DNA of 51,463 bases from Dehalococcoidia bacterium (GTDB lineage: Bacteria > Chloroflexota > Dehalococcoidia > Lucifugimonadales > UBA3495). Positions 7,738-15,475 of this stretch are shown here, in pieces; position 1 is the first letter of the stretch; every line of letters begins with the position of its first letter. Made by a program: the position numbers and the translations under genes. The DNA is taken from positions 1-51,463 of the forward strand of contig JAJDWF010000103.1 in assembly GCA_022825745.1 (NCBI GenBank), written 5' to 3'. The notes under the pieces are model-generated. The model saw only the letters and a program-made list of their open reading frames with translations. It did no database searches and was not told where the DNA came from.

Positions 7738-9183
7738 TCAGTCCTGGAGCACCCAGACGTCTTTCCCGCCGCCGCCCTGGCTGCTGTTCACGACCAGGCT
7801 GCCGCGCCGCAACGCCACCCGGCAAAACGCGCCGGGCACGATGCGAGTCTTGCGTCCATGCAGTATGAACGGCCGCAGGTCAACGTGGCGTGGCTCGAAG
7901 TTCCCTTCGATCAGGCAGGGAGACCGGGAAAGGTCCAGGGTCGGTTGCGAGATGAAGTCGTTGGGGTCAGCCCGGACTTGCTCCGCGTATTCGGCCCGCT
8001 CTGCGGGCGTGGCGTGCGGCCCCACCAGCATCCCGTAGCCGCCGGATTCACCCACCCGCTTGACCACCAGCTTGTCCAGGTTGTCCAGCGTGTATTCCAG
8101 GTCCTCGGAGTTGCGGCAGAGGTGGGTCTCCACGTTTTCCAGCAGCGGCTCTTCGTTCAGGTAGTAGCGCACCATGTCGGGCACGTATGCGTAAACGCTC
8201 TTGTCGTCGGCGACCCCGGTGCCGGGCGCGTTGGCCAGGGCCACATTGCCGGCCCGGTAGGCGTCCATCAGTCCGGGCACCCCCAGCACCGAATCCGAGC
8301 GGAACACCGAAGGGTCAAGGAAGTCGTCGTCCACGCGCCGGTAGAGCACGTCAATCCGTTGCAACCCGGTCGTGGTGCGCATGTACACGAAACCGTCCCG
8401 CACTATCAGGTCGCGTCCCTCCACCAGTTCGGCGCCGATTTCCCGGGACAGGAACATGTGCTCGTAGAACGCCGAGTTGTACACACCCGGCGTCAGCAGC
8501 GCCAGCCGGGGGTTTACCCTGCCGTCCGGCGCTAGTTCCAGCAGCGTTTCCTGCAGCAGCCGGCCGTAGTGCTCCACTTCCTGCACCCGGGAGTCCCGGT
8601 ACAGCCGGCGCAGGCTGGCCTTGGTCGCCTTGCGGTTGGCGATCATGTACGAAACGCCCGACGGCACGCGCAGGTTGTCCTCAAGCACGCGGAAGCCGTC
8701 GTTGGTGCGCACCACGTCGGTCCCGCACACCGCGACCCACGTGCCCTGCGGCGGGGTGAACCCGCGCATCTCCGGGCGGTAGTGGGGGCATTCGTACACC
8801 ACGTCCGCCGGTATAACGCCGTCCGCCACGATTCCGGCGTCGCCGTACACGTCCTGCAGGAACAGATTCAGCGTTCGCAGCCGCTGCGTCAGCCCTGCAT
8901 CCAGAAAATCCCACTCCGCCTTGGGCAGCAGCCGGGGGATGCAGTCCACGGGAATGATGCGCTCCTCAGCCTCCTCGTCTCCGTACACGGTGAAGGTGAT
9001 TCCCTCGTTGGAGAACGAGCGCGTCACCCGCTCCTGGACGCTGGCCAACTGCTCGCCTGAAAAATCCGAAAGCGCGTCGAACAGCCGCTGGCAGTGTTCG
9101 CGAGGCTCGCCTGCCGGAAGGAACATCTCGTCATAGACGCGTTCGTCGAGATTGTAGTCCTGGAATCGGTCTGGCGTGCTCAT
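7738..9183 (-). CDS. circularly permuted ATP-grasp protein (DUF404/DUF407)
   Basis: 481 residues from the ATG at 9183 (MSTPDRFQDYNLDERVYDEM). The family carries a circularly permuted ATP-grasp fold predicted to ligate amino groups to carboxylates using ATP. Recognisable segments are ERIIPVDCIPRLLPKAEWD, VVYECPHYRPEMRGFTPP, FRVLEDNLRVPSGVSYM, the nucleotide-binding VVKRVGESGGYGMLVGP, and DLRPFILHGRK near the C-terminus. It is the first gene of a two-gene unit with the alpha-E protein. The ligation product is unknown. The assignment to the family is strong; the substrate is not inferable. Confidence 0.93.
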   Translation of the reverse strand: MSTPDRFQDYNLDERVYDEMFLPAGEPREHCQRLFDALSDFSGEQLASVQERVTRSFSNEGITFTVYGDEEAEERIIPVDCIPRLLPKAEWDFLDAGLTQRLRTLNLFLQDVYGDAGIVADGVIPADVVYECPHYRPEMRGFTPPQGTWVAVCGTDVVRTNDGFRVLEDNLRVPSGVSYMIANRKATKASLRRLYRDSRVQEVEHYGRLLQETLLELAPDGRVNPRLALLTPGVYNSAFYEHMFLSREIGAELVEGRDLIVRDGFVYMRTTTGLQRIDVLYRRVDDDFLDPSVFRSDSVLGVPGLMDAYRAGNVALANAPGTGVADDKSVYAYVPDMVRYYLNEEPLLENVETHLCRNSEDLEYTLDNLDKLVVKRVGESGGYGMLVGPHATPAERAEYAEQVRADPNDFISQPTLDLSRSPCLIEGNFEPRHVDLRPFILHGRKTRIVPGAFCRVALRRGSLVVNSSQGGGGKDVWVLQD

Positions 9184-9211
9184 TGCGGGTCCAACCGTCG
9201 CTGGGGAATGC

Positions 9212-9256
9212 TCGGCAAGCGTAGCAAAGAATGCCCCACGGGACAAGGCAATGCCG
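9212..9256 (+). repeat. interspersed repeat relic, family R2-like
   Basis: CAAGCGTAGCAAAGAATGCC followed by CCACGGGACAAGGCAATGCC. A matching block lies at about 11600-11642, where CAAGCGTAACAAAGAATCCC is followed by CCACGCGACAAGCCAATCCC. The two copies are 2.4 kb apart, and both are in non-coding DNA. Confidence 0.6.
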
Positions 9257-9278
9257 GCGTGGCGCCGCCCCGCCCTTG

Positions 9279-9308
9279 TTGAGCCGCCGTCCGACAATGT
9301 GGTAACAT
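9279..9308 (+). promoter_or_regulatory. promoter for tRNA-Val
   Basis: TTGAGC (9279-9284) and TAACAT (9303-9308) are separated by 18 bp, and the tRNA 5' end is 14 bp downstream of the -10 box. Matches are 4/6 and 5/6. The position is right for a short 5' leader. Confidence 0.5.
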
Positions 9309-9322
9309 CAAGTCAGGAACGT

Positions 9323-9399
9323 GGGCGATTAGCTCAGTTGGTTAGAGTACTTGCTCGACACGCAAGAGGTCGGTGGTTCGAGTCCACCATCGCCCACCA
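9323..9399 (+). tRNA. tRNA-Val (anticodon GAC)
   Basis: 77 nt including an encoded CCA. The acceptor stem is GGGCGAT/ATCGCCC and the D stem GCTC/GAGT. The anticodon stem CTTGC/GCAAG encloses the loop TCGACAC, with GAC at 9357-9359. The T arm is GGTGG-TTCGAGT-CCACC. All stems pair, with one G-U in the D stem. The residue before the anticodon (position 33) is C rather than the near-universal U. The gene stands alone between divergently oriented genes and has its own promoter and terminator. Confidence 0.95.
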
Positions 9400-9420
9400 T
9401 TCGTTTACGTAGTCCGAACC

Positions 9421-9450
9421 GGGGCGCTCAGAACATCCCCTGAGCGCCCC
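9421..9450 (+). terminator. intrinsic terminator of the tRNA gene
   Basis: An 11-bp perfect stem (GGGGCGCTCAG with CTGAGCGCCCC) has an 8-nt loop and is followed by TTTCCTTT. It lies 21 bp after the tRNA CCA end. Confidence 0.8.
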
Positions 9451-9470
9451 TTTCCTTTGCCCGGCGCGCC

Positions 9471-11477
9471 TCACTCCTCCGCTTCTTCCGTCCCCTCCGT
9501 CTTTTCCCCTTCCCACGCTTCTACACTCGCCTCCGTCTCCTCCGTATCTTCCCAGTCTTCCGCCTCTCCCTCCACCACGTCCGCATCCTCCATCTCCGTC
9601 TCTTCCACTTCCTCCAATTCTTCCTCCACCTCCGGGCTGGGCATCCGGTACCCCACCCGCGGCACGGCGAAGATGTATTTCGGGCTGCTCGCCGTCTCCC
9701 CAAGCTTGCGGCGCAGCCGCCTCACGTACGTGCGCAGGTTGGCCCGTCCCGTGCGTAGCTCCGGCCGCCACAGTCGTTCGATCAGGTGGTCGAAGGTAAC
9801 CGTCCGCCCCGCGTTGAACGACAACTCGCAGATTAGCCGGTACTCGGTCGGGGTCAGCTGCACCTCCCGGTCCGCCACCGTGAGTTGGCGCCCCGCGTAG
9901 TCGATGGTCAGGTCGTTCAGCACGAAAGGCCCGACCGGAGATTCCCTGGCGGGCAGGTCGGGTGACCGCCGCAGCGCGTTGCGCACCCGGGCCACCAGCT
10001 CGGTGGTCGAAAACGGCTTGACCATGTAGTCCACCGCGCCGGCCTCCAGCGCCCGCACGATGGTCTCGTCCCGGTTGTAAGCCGACAGGAACACCACCGG
10101 CACGTTGGAGATGCGCAGGAACCTTTCCATCAGTTCAATGCCGTCGCCGTCGGGCAGCAGCAGGTCCAGCAGCGCCAGCTGAGGCCGTTCCGTCTCGAAC
10201 AGCCGCAGCGCCTGGCTGGGGTCGCCGGCCACCACCGGCGCGTAGCCGGCCCGGGTCAGCGCGGCCCGCACGCTGTGCAGGGTCACCGGGTCGTCGTCCA
10301 CCACCAGGATGCGCGGGCGCACTCCCGTCTCCCCGGCGGGCGGCCCGGTGAAACTGGTCGGCAGCGCCGGCCCCACCATTTCGGCCATCGGCAGGGTGAA
10401 AGTGAACACGCTGCCCTGGCCCACCCCCGGGCTGGCCGCCCGGATGCGTCCGCCGTGGGCCTCCACGATGCCCTTGCAGATCGCCAGCCCCAGGCCCGAA
10501 CCCAGCGCCGACGGGTCCCCGATGTCGCCCCGGTCGCTCTCCTCTAAGGCAGTTTCGTCAATGCGGGAGAACTTGCGGAACAGGAAAGGCATCCGCTCCG
10601 GCGCAATGCCCCGGCCCCGGTCGCTCACCGCGATGCTCACCTGGCCTTCCCCATCGGGCTCCGGCGCGGCTGCGCTGATCCGGATGGCCGTCTCCGCCGG
10701 CGAACTGCGGGCCGCGTTGGACAGCAGGTTGCCCAGCACCTGGGAGATGCGCCGCCGGTCCGCCCACACCAGGGGCAGGTCCGGGTCCAGGTCCAGGGTC
10801 AGGCTGCGCTCCGGGTACCCGGCCTGGAACGCGTTGCGGGCCTCGTCCACCAGGGAGGCCACCCGCACCGGCTCCGGAATCACCGACAGCTCGCCGCTCT
10901 CGATGCGGGCCACGTCCAGCAGCGAACCGATCAGGTCCCGCATCCGGTCGGCCTGCGACTCGATGATGCGCACGAACTGTAGCAGCTCGGTCGGGTCCAG
11001 CGAGTACAGCGATTCCCGCAGGTTCACCGCCGAGCCCTTGATCGAGGTTAACGGCCCCCGCAATTCGTGGCTCACCAGGCTCAGGAAGTCGGCCCGCAGC
11101 CGCTCCAGTTCATCCAGCGGCGACAGGTCCTGCAACGTGACCACCACCGTATCCACCTTGCCGTCGCCGCCCCACACCGGCGTCGCGTTGACCAGCACGG
11201 TGACGCTGCGTCCGTTGGGAACCGAGACGATGATCTCCTCGGCGCGCACTATCTCGCCGGCGGCCAGGATCCGGGCCAGCGGTACTTCCGCCAGGGAGAT
11301 TATCCGCCCATCGGCCCGCCGGTAGGTCAGCGAGTCCACGATCTGCTCCAGCTCGGCCCCCGGCTCCCGCAGGACCTCCAGCATCCGCCGGGTCTCCCGG
11401 TTCACGTACAGCGGCGTCCCCGTTCCCGCGTCAAAGACCAACACCCCCACCGGCGTGGTGTTGATCAGGGTTTCCAT
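9471..11477 (-). CDS. hybrid histidine kinase - receiver - winged-helix DNA-binding protein
   Basis: 668 residues from the ATG at 11477. Order of domains: a PAS-like sensor (about 1-115); HisKA with phospho-acceptor His137 in SLVSHELRGPL; HATPase with the N box (LGNLLSNAARS), DRGRGIAP and GSGLGLAICKG; a receiver (about 388-505) with DDD and phospho-acceptor Asp438 in LLDLLLPDGDG; an OmpR-type winged helix (about 515-605) ending LRTYVRRLRRKLG. The last 60 residues are an extremely Glu-rich tail. No transmembrane segment is visible, so sensing is probably cytoplasmic. Kinase and DNA-binding output sit in one chain, so phosphotransfer could be intramolecular. Target genes are unknown. Confidence 0.93.
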   Translation of the reverse strand: METLINTTPVGVLVFDAGTGTPLYVNRETRRMLEVLREPGAELEQIVDSLTYRRADGRIISLAEVPLARILAAGEIVRAEEIIVSVPNGRSVTVLVNATPVWGGDGKVDTVVVTLQDLSPLDELERLRADFLSLVSHELRGPLTSIKGSAVNLRESLYSLDPTELLQFVRIIESQADRMRDLIGSLLDVARIESGELSVIPEPVRVASLVDEARNAFQAGYPERSLTLDLDPDLPLVWADRRRISQVLGNLLSNAARSSPAETAIRISAAAPEPDGEGQVSIAVSDRGRGIAPERMPFLFRKFSRIDETALEESDRGDIGDPSALGSGLGLAICKGIVEAHGGRIRAASPGVGQGSVFTFTLPMAEMVGPALPTSFTGPPAGETGVRPRILVVDDDPVTLHSVRAALTRAGYAPVVAGDPSQALRLFETERPQLALLDLLLPDGDGIELMERFLRISNVPVVFLSAYNRDETIVRALEAGAVDYMVKPFSTTELVARVRNALRRSPDLPARESPVGPFVLNDLTIDYAGRQLTVADREVQLTPTEYRLICELSFNAGRTVTFDHLIERLWRPELRTGRANLRTYVRRLRRKLGETASSPKYIFAVPRVGYRMPSPEVEEELEEVEETEMEDADVVEGEAEDWEDTEETEASVEAWEGEKTEGTEEAEE

Positions 11478-11583
11478 GTCAACCCGGGTCTGCTGTATCA
11501 ATTTATCGTCCCTCAAAACCGCTGCCAAAATCTCACCGGCATTACGCGCAAATACACCGATTGCCACCGCCTTGCAGTGCCAA

Positions 11584-11642
11584 ACACAAAGCAAAATGCC
11601 ACGCAAGCGTAACAAAGAATCCCCCACGCGACAAGCCAATCC
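11584..11642 (+). repeat. interspersed repeat relic, family R2-like (second copy)
   Basis: CAAGCGTAACAAAGAATCCC then CCACGCGACAAGCCAATCCC closely matches the block at 9212-9256. It is non-coding. Confidence 0.6.
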
Positions 11643-11651
11643 CACACCCCT

Positions 11652-11690
11652 ACCGTCATTCCCGCGCAGGCGGGAATCCAGGCGGACCGG
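11652..11690 (+). repeat. interspersed palindromic repeat, family R1
   Basis: ACCGTCATTCCCGC, a 4-nt loop, then GCGGGAATCCAGGCGG: an 8-bp perfect inverted repeat ATTCCCGC/GCGGGAAT at 11658-11677. Degenerate relatives occur at about 29531-29555, 41191-41204 and 47186-47212. This looks like a widespread REP/MITE-like element. Confidence 0.75.
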
Positions 11691-11866
11691 GCAAGGCGGT
11701 CAGCACGTGGAAATCTAGGACTCAATATCGCAAACCTAAAACGCTCCGGCCGTAGCTCCGACGATCCTGAACCTCCCCGACCCGATCCAATCATCCAGCC
11801 GCAAGGAAAACCCCGCAACCGTCAAAAAGGAGCATCAATCGAAAATGGAAACCCTGCCAATGGAGT

Positions 11867-13912
11867 TCAGCAAGGATCCCGTCCGACATCCTCCAAATCG
11901 GCAGGGAGGTTCTCCCGTACGGAACTCAGAGTCTCCGCATCCGAGTCCGCGGCCGCGGTCAGGACTCCCTCGGCAACCGCTCTGGTCGCTTCGGACTCGG
12001 TGATGCCCAGTTCCGAGGCCATGCTGCGCGCAGCCGAGATAGCGGCGCGAGTGGCTCTCACCGGGTCGTTTCCCGATTCCAACGCTCCCTGCAGGATCCC
12101 GTAGCCGGTGCCGTATAGGGACTGGACCGGGTCCACCGCGACACGATCAAGAGCCCGCAGGGATCCTGCCATCGACGACTGGATAACCCCTTCCAATTGC
12201 TCCACCAGATCATCGCCGACGTGAAGCGTGCCGCGGGCAGCGTGCCTCGCCATTTCCATGCCGTGTTCACTCACATTTTCCACGCGGTTCATCGCCGCTC
12301 CCAGGGCCCTTGCCACCAGCGATTCGGCGTCTGACGCAAGGCGGCGTCCACGGCCGGCGGACGCCACCGCCGCCTGTGTGGATGCCGCCAGTTCGTATGC
12401 CATAACCCCAAAGGCCACGTCCGCGCCGGGAACACGCTTGATGTAGCCGTAGGAGGCTGCCGTAACGACGCCCGCGCCCGGCACCGAACTCACCGCCCTC
12501 ATCACCGGGTCCATTCCTGCGATCAGTTCGCGCATTGCCACCTCGCGGTCTTCGGCTCCCTCTTCTCTTAGCTGTGCCAGCAGATTCAGCGTCACAACGC
12601 CCAGGCAGAAAGAGATAACAAATAGGAAATCGATGCCCGTTAGCGTCAGTGCGGGCAATTCAATCACTCCGCCGGCGGAAGTCCAGTTCAGGTCAACGCG
12701 GAACAGGTGATTCTCAAAAAAGTCTGCCATGGCGCCGCCCACGATGGGTCCAATTCCCGCGCCCAAACCGGTCCCGATCCCAGCGATGCCGATGTACGAG
12801 GTGGCGTTGCCTTGGGGCGCAGTCTTCAGGGCAATGGTCTGGACGGTGAGCTGCACTCCGGCGGTGGCGACGCCGGCGAAAACGTGCAACACGGTGAGCA
12901 GCGGAATCGTGAGCAGGTGGCGCTCCGGGTTGGTGGTGAACACCCATCCGATAATGACCAGCAGGAACAGCGAGGACGACAGGGACATGACCGTCCTGCT
13001 GCCGAAACGGTCGGCCATGGCGCCCCAGACCCGAATGAACAGGACGTTGGCGACCTGGCTCAGCATCGTGAAGCCGATGACGATGGGCAGGGAGAGTCCC
13101 AGACGGGTCAGCATGTACACCGCGAAGAACGGCACCGCCAGGTTCATGGCGAAGTTCCAGAAGAACAGGAACTGGAACAGGCGCCGAAAGTCGGCATCTC
13201 GCAGCGGTTCCAGTATGATGGACCACGCCGAGCGATCGGACTCAGGAGCCGCCGGCATCAGCGGCTCCTTGCTGAACGAAACCAGGAGCGGGCCGATGAC
13301 CCCAAATGTCAGCCATCCGGCAATGAGCAGGAAGGAATAGGCGTAGATGGCCTGCTCTGGCGGCGCGAAACCCTGCCACCACCCGACGAAGAAGGACCCG
13401 GCCAATCCCACGATTACTACCGTCGCCGTCATGGTTCCCAGCCGCCGGCTGTAGAAGCGGCCTAACAACTCCGGGGGTATGAGGTCCCGCATCCAGCCGT
13501 TCTGACAGGTCACCCACACGGGATTGAACAGACCTCGTAGGGCCAGCAGGACAATCACGGCGGATGTCGCCAGGGAACCCGGCGTGTTTAATACGAAAGG
13601 CACGGCGGCGATGAACACCCATATCAACTGTCCCAGGAACCAGGCGGGAAGTCCGATAGCCTTGCGTTTGCGGAACCGTTCCACCGCCAGGATGGCGGGC
13701 AACTGCACCACCTGGGATACGGGCGGCAACGCGGCCAGGATGCCGACCTGGAGGTTGTTGGCGCCCAACGCCAGGGCGTAGGCGGCCATGAACCCGCCGC
13801 TGCCCAGGCTGAACATGGCGCCGCCCGTAACGGCGCCCCACATCATCAGCCGCCGGCTGCGCCGCGTTTCCTGAGGTGTCAGCGTAGGGCTGGGGAGGAA
13901 CAGTCCGAACAT
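11867..13912 (-). CDS. MFS transporter with long C-terminal soluble extension
   Basis: 681 residues. Residues about 20-450 contain some 12 hydrophobic helices in an MFS arrangement. Charged interhelical motifs are present after TM2 (VERFRKRKAIG) and after TM8 (GAMADRFGSRTVM). Residues about 455-681 form a hydrophilic, Ala/Glu/Arg-rich helical region (SDAESLVARALGAAMNRVEN, LGITESEATRAVAEGVL) not typical of MFS transporters. The start is 10 bp after the mgtE stop, so the two are co-transcribed. The substrate is unknown. The tail could anchor a partner or regulate transport; that is inference. Confidence 0.88.
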   Translation of the reverse strand: MFGLFLPSPTLTPQETRRSRRLMMWGAVTGGAMFSLGSGGFMAAYALALGANNLQVGILAALPPVSQVVQLPAILAVERFRKRKAIGLPAWFLGQLIWVFIAAVPFVLNTPGSLATSAVIVLLALRGLFNPVWVTCQNGWMRDLIPPELLGRFYSRRLGTMTATVVIVGLAGSFFVGWWQGFAPPEQAIYAYSFLLIAGWLTFGVIGPLLVSFSKEPLMPAAPESDRSAWSIILEPLRDADFRRLFQFLFFWNFAMNLAVPFFAVYMLTRLGLSLPIVIGFTMLSQVANVLFIRVWGAMADRFGSRTVMSLSSSLFLLVIIGWVFTTNPERHLLTIPLLTVLHVFAGVATAGVQLTVQTIALKTAPQGNATSYIGIAGIGTGLGAGIGPIVGGAMADFFENHLFRVDLNWTSAGGVIELPALTLTGIDFLFVISFCLGVVTLNLLAQLREEGAEDREVAMRELIAGMDPVMRAVSSVPGAGVVTAASYGYIKRVPGADVAFGVMAYELAASTQAAVASAGRGRRLASDAESLVARALGAAMNRVENVSEHGMEMARHAARGTLHVGDDLVEQLEGVIQSSMAGSLRALDRVAVDPVQSLYGTGYGILQGALESGNDPVRATRAAISAARSMASELGITESEATRAVAEGVLTAAADSDAETLSSVRENLPADLEDVGRDPC

Positions 13913-13922
13913 GAAGGTTCCC

Positions 13923-15302
13923 CTAAATGATTAGGCTGATGGCGGCGCTGGCGATGCCCAGGAAGAGCAGAAAACCGCACACATCCGTTGCGGTGGTCAC
14001 CACCACCGCCGAGGCGACTGCGGGGTCCACGCCGACGCGCCGCAGCAGCAACGGAACTCCCGCGCCAACCACTCCGGCCATGGCCATGTTTCCCAGCATG
14101 GCCACTCCTAACACCAGGGCCAGGCCCAGGTTCTGTTTCCATAACGCTGCTATCACCGCCACCAGCACGCCTAGCCACACGCCGTGAATCAGCCCCAGGA
14201 TCAACTCACGGGTCAGCAGTCGTCTGGCCCTCATGCCAACCAGTTCCCCCAGCGCCATGGCCCGTATGATGAGGGTCAGGGTTTGGGTGCCGCCGATCCC
14301 TCCCTGCCCGGCCACCACCGGCAGGAAGGCGGCCAGAACCACCACTCTGGCCAGCGTGGACTCGAACAGCGAAACCGTGAAGGCGGCCAGGAAGGTCGTG
14401 GCGAGATTGACCGTAAGCCACGGCAGCCGGGTGCGTATCGACCCCAGCAGCGGCCCGTCGGGGCTGTCCCCGGCCACGTTGGCTACCTGCAAAATCTGTT
14501 GAGTGTCCTCTGCAACGGACGCGCTGAGGAGGAACGTGGACGGAATCACCCCGATCAATCGTCCGTCATCCACCACGGGCAGTTGAGTCAGGTTGTAATG
14601 CCTCTGGAGCCGGGCGCACTCCTCCCTGGGGGTATCGGCGGATACCGGGGCCGTGCTGGGCATGATCAGGTCCTCTATCGGCACATCGTCCGACGACATT
14701 GCCAGGTCAATCATCGTCACCTGGCCGACCAGTTGGTCGTCGCCGTCAATCACGAAAACATGGGTGAAGTCGTGATCGTCGCGGGCCAGTTGGCGTAAAT
14801 TCGCGCGGGCCGCTCCCACTCGTTCATTTGGATGAACGGCTGGGAACCGGGTCACCATGAACCCGGCCGCGGTATCCAGCAAGTCAGTTTCAACCGCCGG
14901 ATCATCCGCAGGTTGTCCGATTGCTTCGGCTACTTCCCGGGCGTGAGGCCCGGGCAGGCGTCTCACGATGTCCAGAGCCGTTCGCGGGTTGACCTGGGCT
15001 AACGCTACGGACAGTATGCCGGTGCCCAACCGGGCGCTGACCCGGGCGGCCTGCACCGGGTTCATGTGCCGGAACATCCAGGCCACCGCGTCGGGTGTCA
15101 TTACCGCTACGATGGCTTCACGACTGTTGCGGGGCAGGGCGGCTACTATGTTCCCCATGTCGGCGGGATGCAGATGCCTCAGTCGTTCCCAGGCCGACCG
15201 TTCATCGCCATTCCGGATTAGCCTGCGAACCTCTCGGGCGATGATGGCAGCCTCGTCGGGAGTGATAATCGTTTCCGTGTACGCTGTCCCGGGCTCCACC
15301 AT
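13923..15302 (-). CDS. mgtE: magnesium transporter MgtE
   Basis: 459 residues with the MgtE layout: an N-terminal MgtE_N helical domain (about 1-130), paired CBS domains (about 135-255; VFVIDGDDQLVGQVTMIDL and LPVVDDGRLIGVIPST), and five membrane helices (about 285-459). Pore-family signatures are visible: PVVAGQGGIGGTQ, and VTTATDVCGFLLFLGIA, which contains the aspartate that coordinates Mg2+ in characterised homologues. It imports Mg2+ and is gated by cytoplasmic Mg2+ through the N and CBS domains. It is the first gene of a two-gene unit with the MFS transporter. A TATCAT -10-like box on the minus strand (15332-15337) may start it. Confidence 0.95.
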   Translation of the reverse strand: MVEPGTAYTETIITPDEAAIIAREVRRLIRNGDERSAWERLRHLHPADMGNIVAALPRNSREAIVAVMTPDAVAWMFRHMNPVQAARVSARLGTGILSVALAQVNPRTALDIVRRLPGPHAREVAEAIGQPADDPAVETDLLDTAAGFMVTRFPAVHPNERVGAARANLRQLARDDHDFTHVFVIDGDDQLVGQVTMIDLAMSSDDVPIEDLIMPSTAPVSADTPREECARLQRHYNLTQLPVVDDGRLIGVIPSTFLLSASVAEDTQQILQVANVAGDSPDGPLLGSIRTRLPWLTVNLATTFLAAFTVSLFESTLARVVVLAAFLPVVAGQGGIGGTQTLTLIIRAMALGELVGMRARRLLTRELILGLIHGVWLGVLVAVIAALWKQNLGLALVLGVAMLGNMAMAGVVGAGVPLLLRRVGVDPAVASAVVVTTATDVCGFLLFLGIASAAISLII

Positions 15303-15397
15303 GTCAAGACTCCTGCGAGGTGGGCACGCCTATGATACGTGTGTTCTTCCTGCGTAACGTGCGCCTACGGGAAAGACATCCCCTTCCCGGTCGTTTT

Positions 15398-15426
15398 GTT
15401 TTCTCAAACCTGCATTGGAGTATAAT
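15398..15426 (+). promoter_or_regulatory. sigma70-like promoter of the xdhC-mocA unit
   Basis: A perfect -10 box TATAAT lies at 15421-15426. The best -35 is weak (GTTTTC at 17 bp, or TTGTTT at 19 bp). It lies 49 bp upstream of the xdhC-like GTG start, with no other gene between. Confidence 0.55.
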
Positions 15427-15475
15427 AGCGAGTGTTGGTTAACCCCGCCGAATCAGGTCCCAGGCAGGTGATGTC

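Larger units (their letters stand above)
11478..11866. other. 389-bp intergenic stretch with repeats, no gene
   Basis: I see no supportable gene. It holds the repeat relics at 11584-11642 and 11652-11690. It also holds the presumed upstream regulatory region of the kinase/regulator gene, where I find no convincing promoter. Confidence 0.5.

Noticed and set aside
11478-11866. Extended N-terminus of the kinase/regulator protein (from 11645)
   Set aside because: The extra residues overlap repeat relics and show no domain; the ATG at 11477 starts directly at the PAS-like segment.
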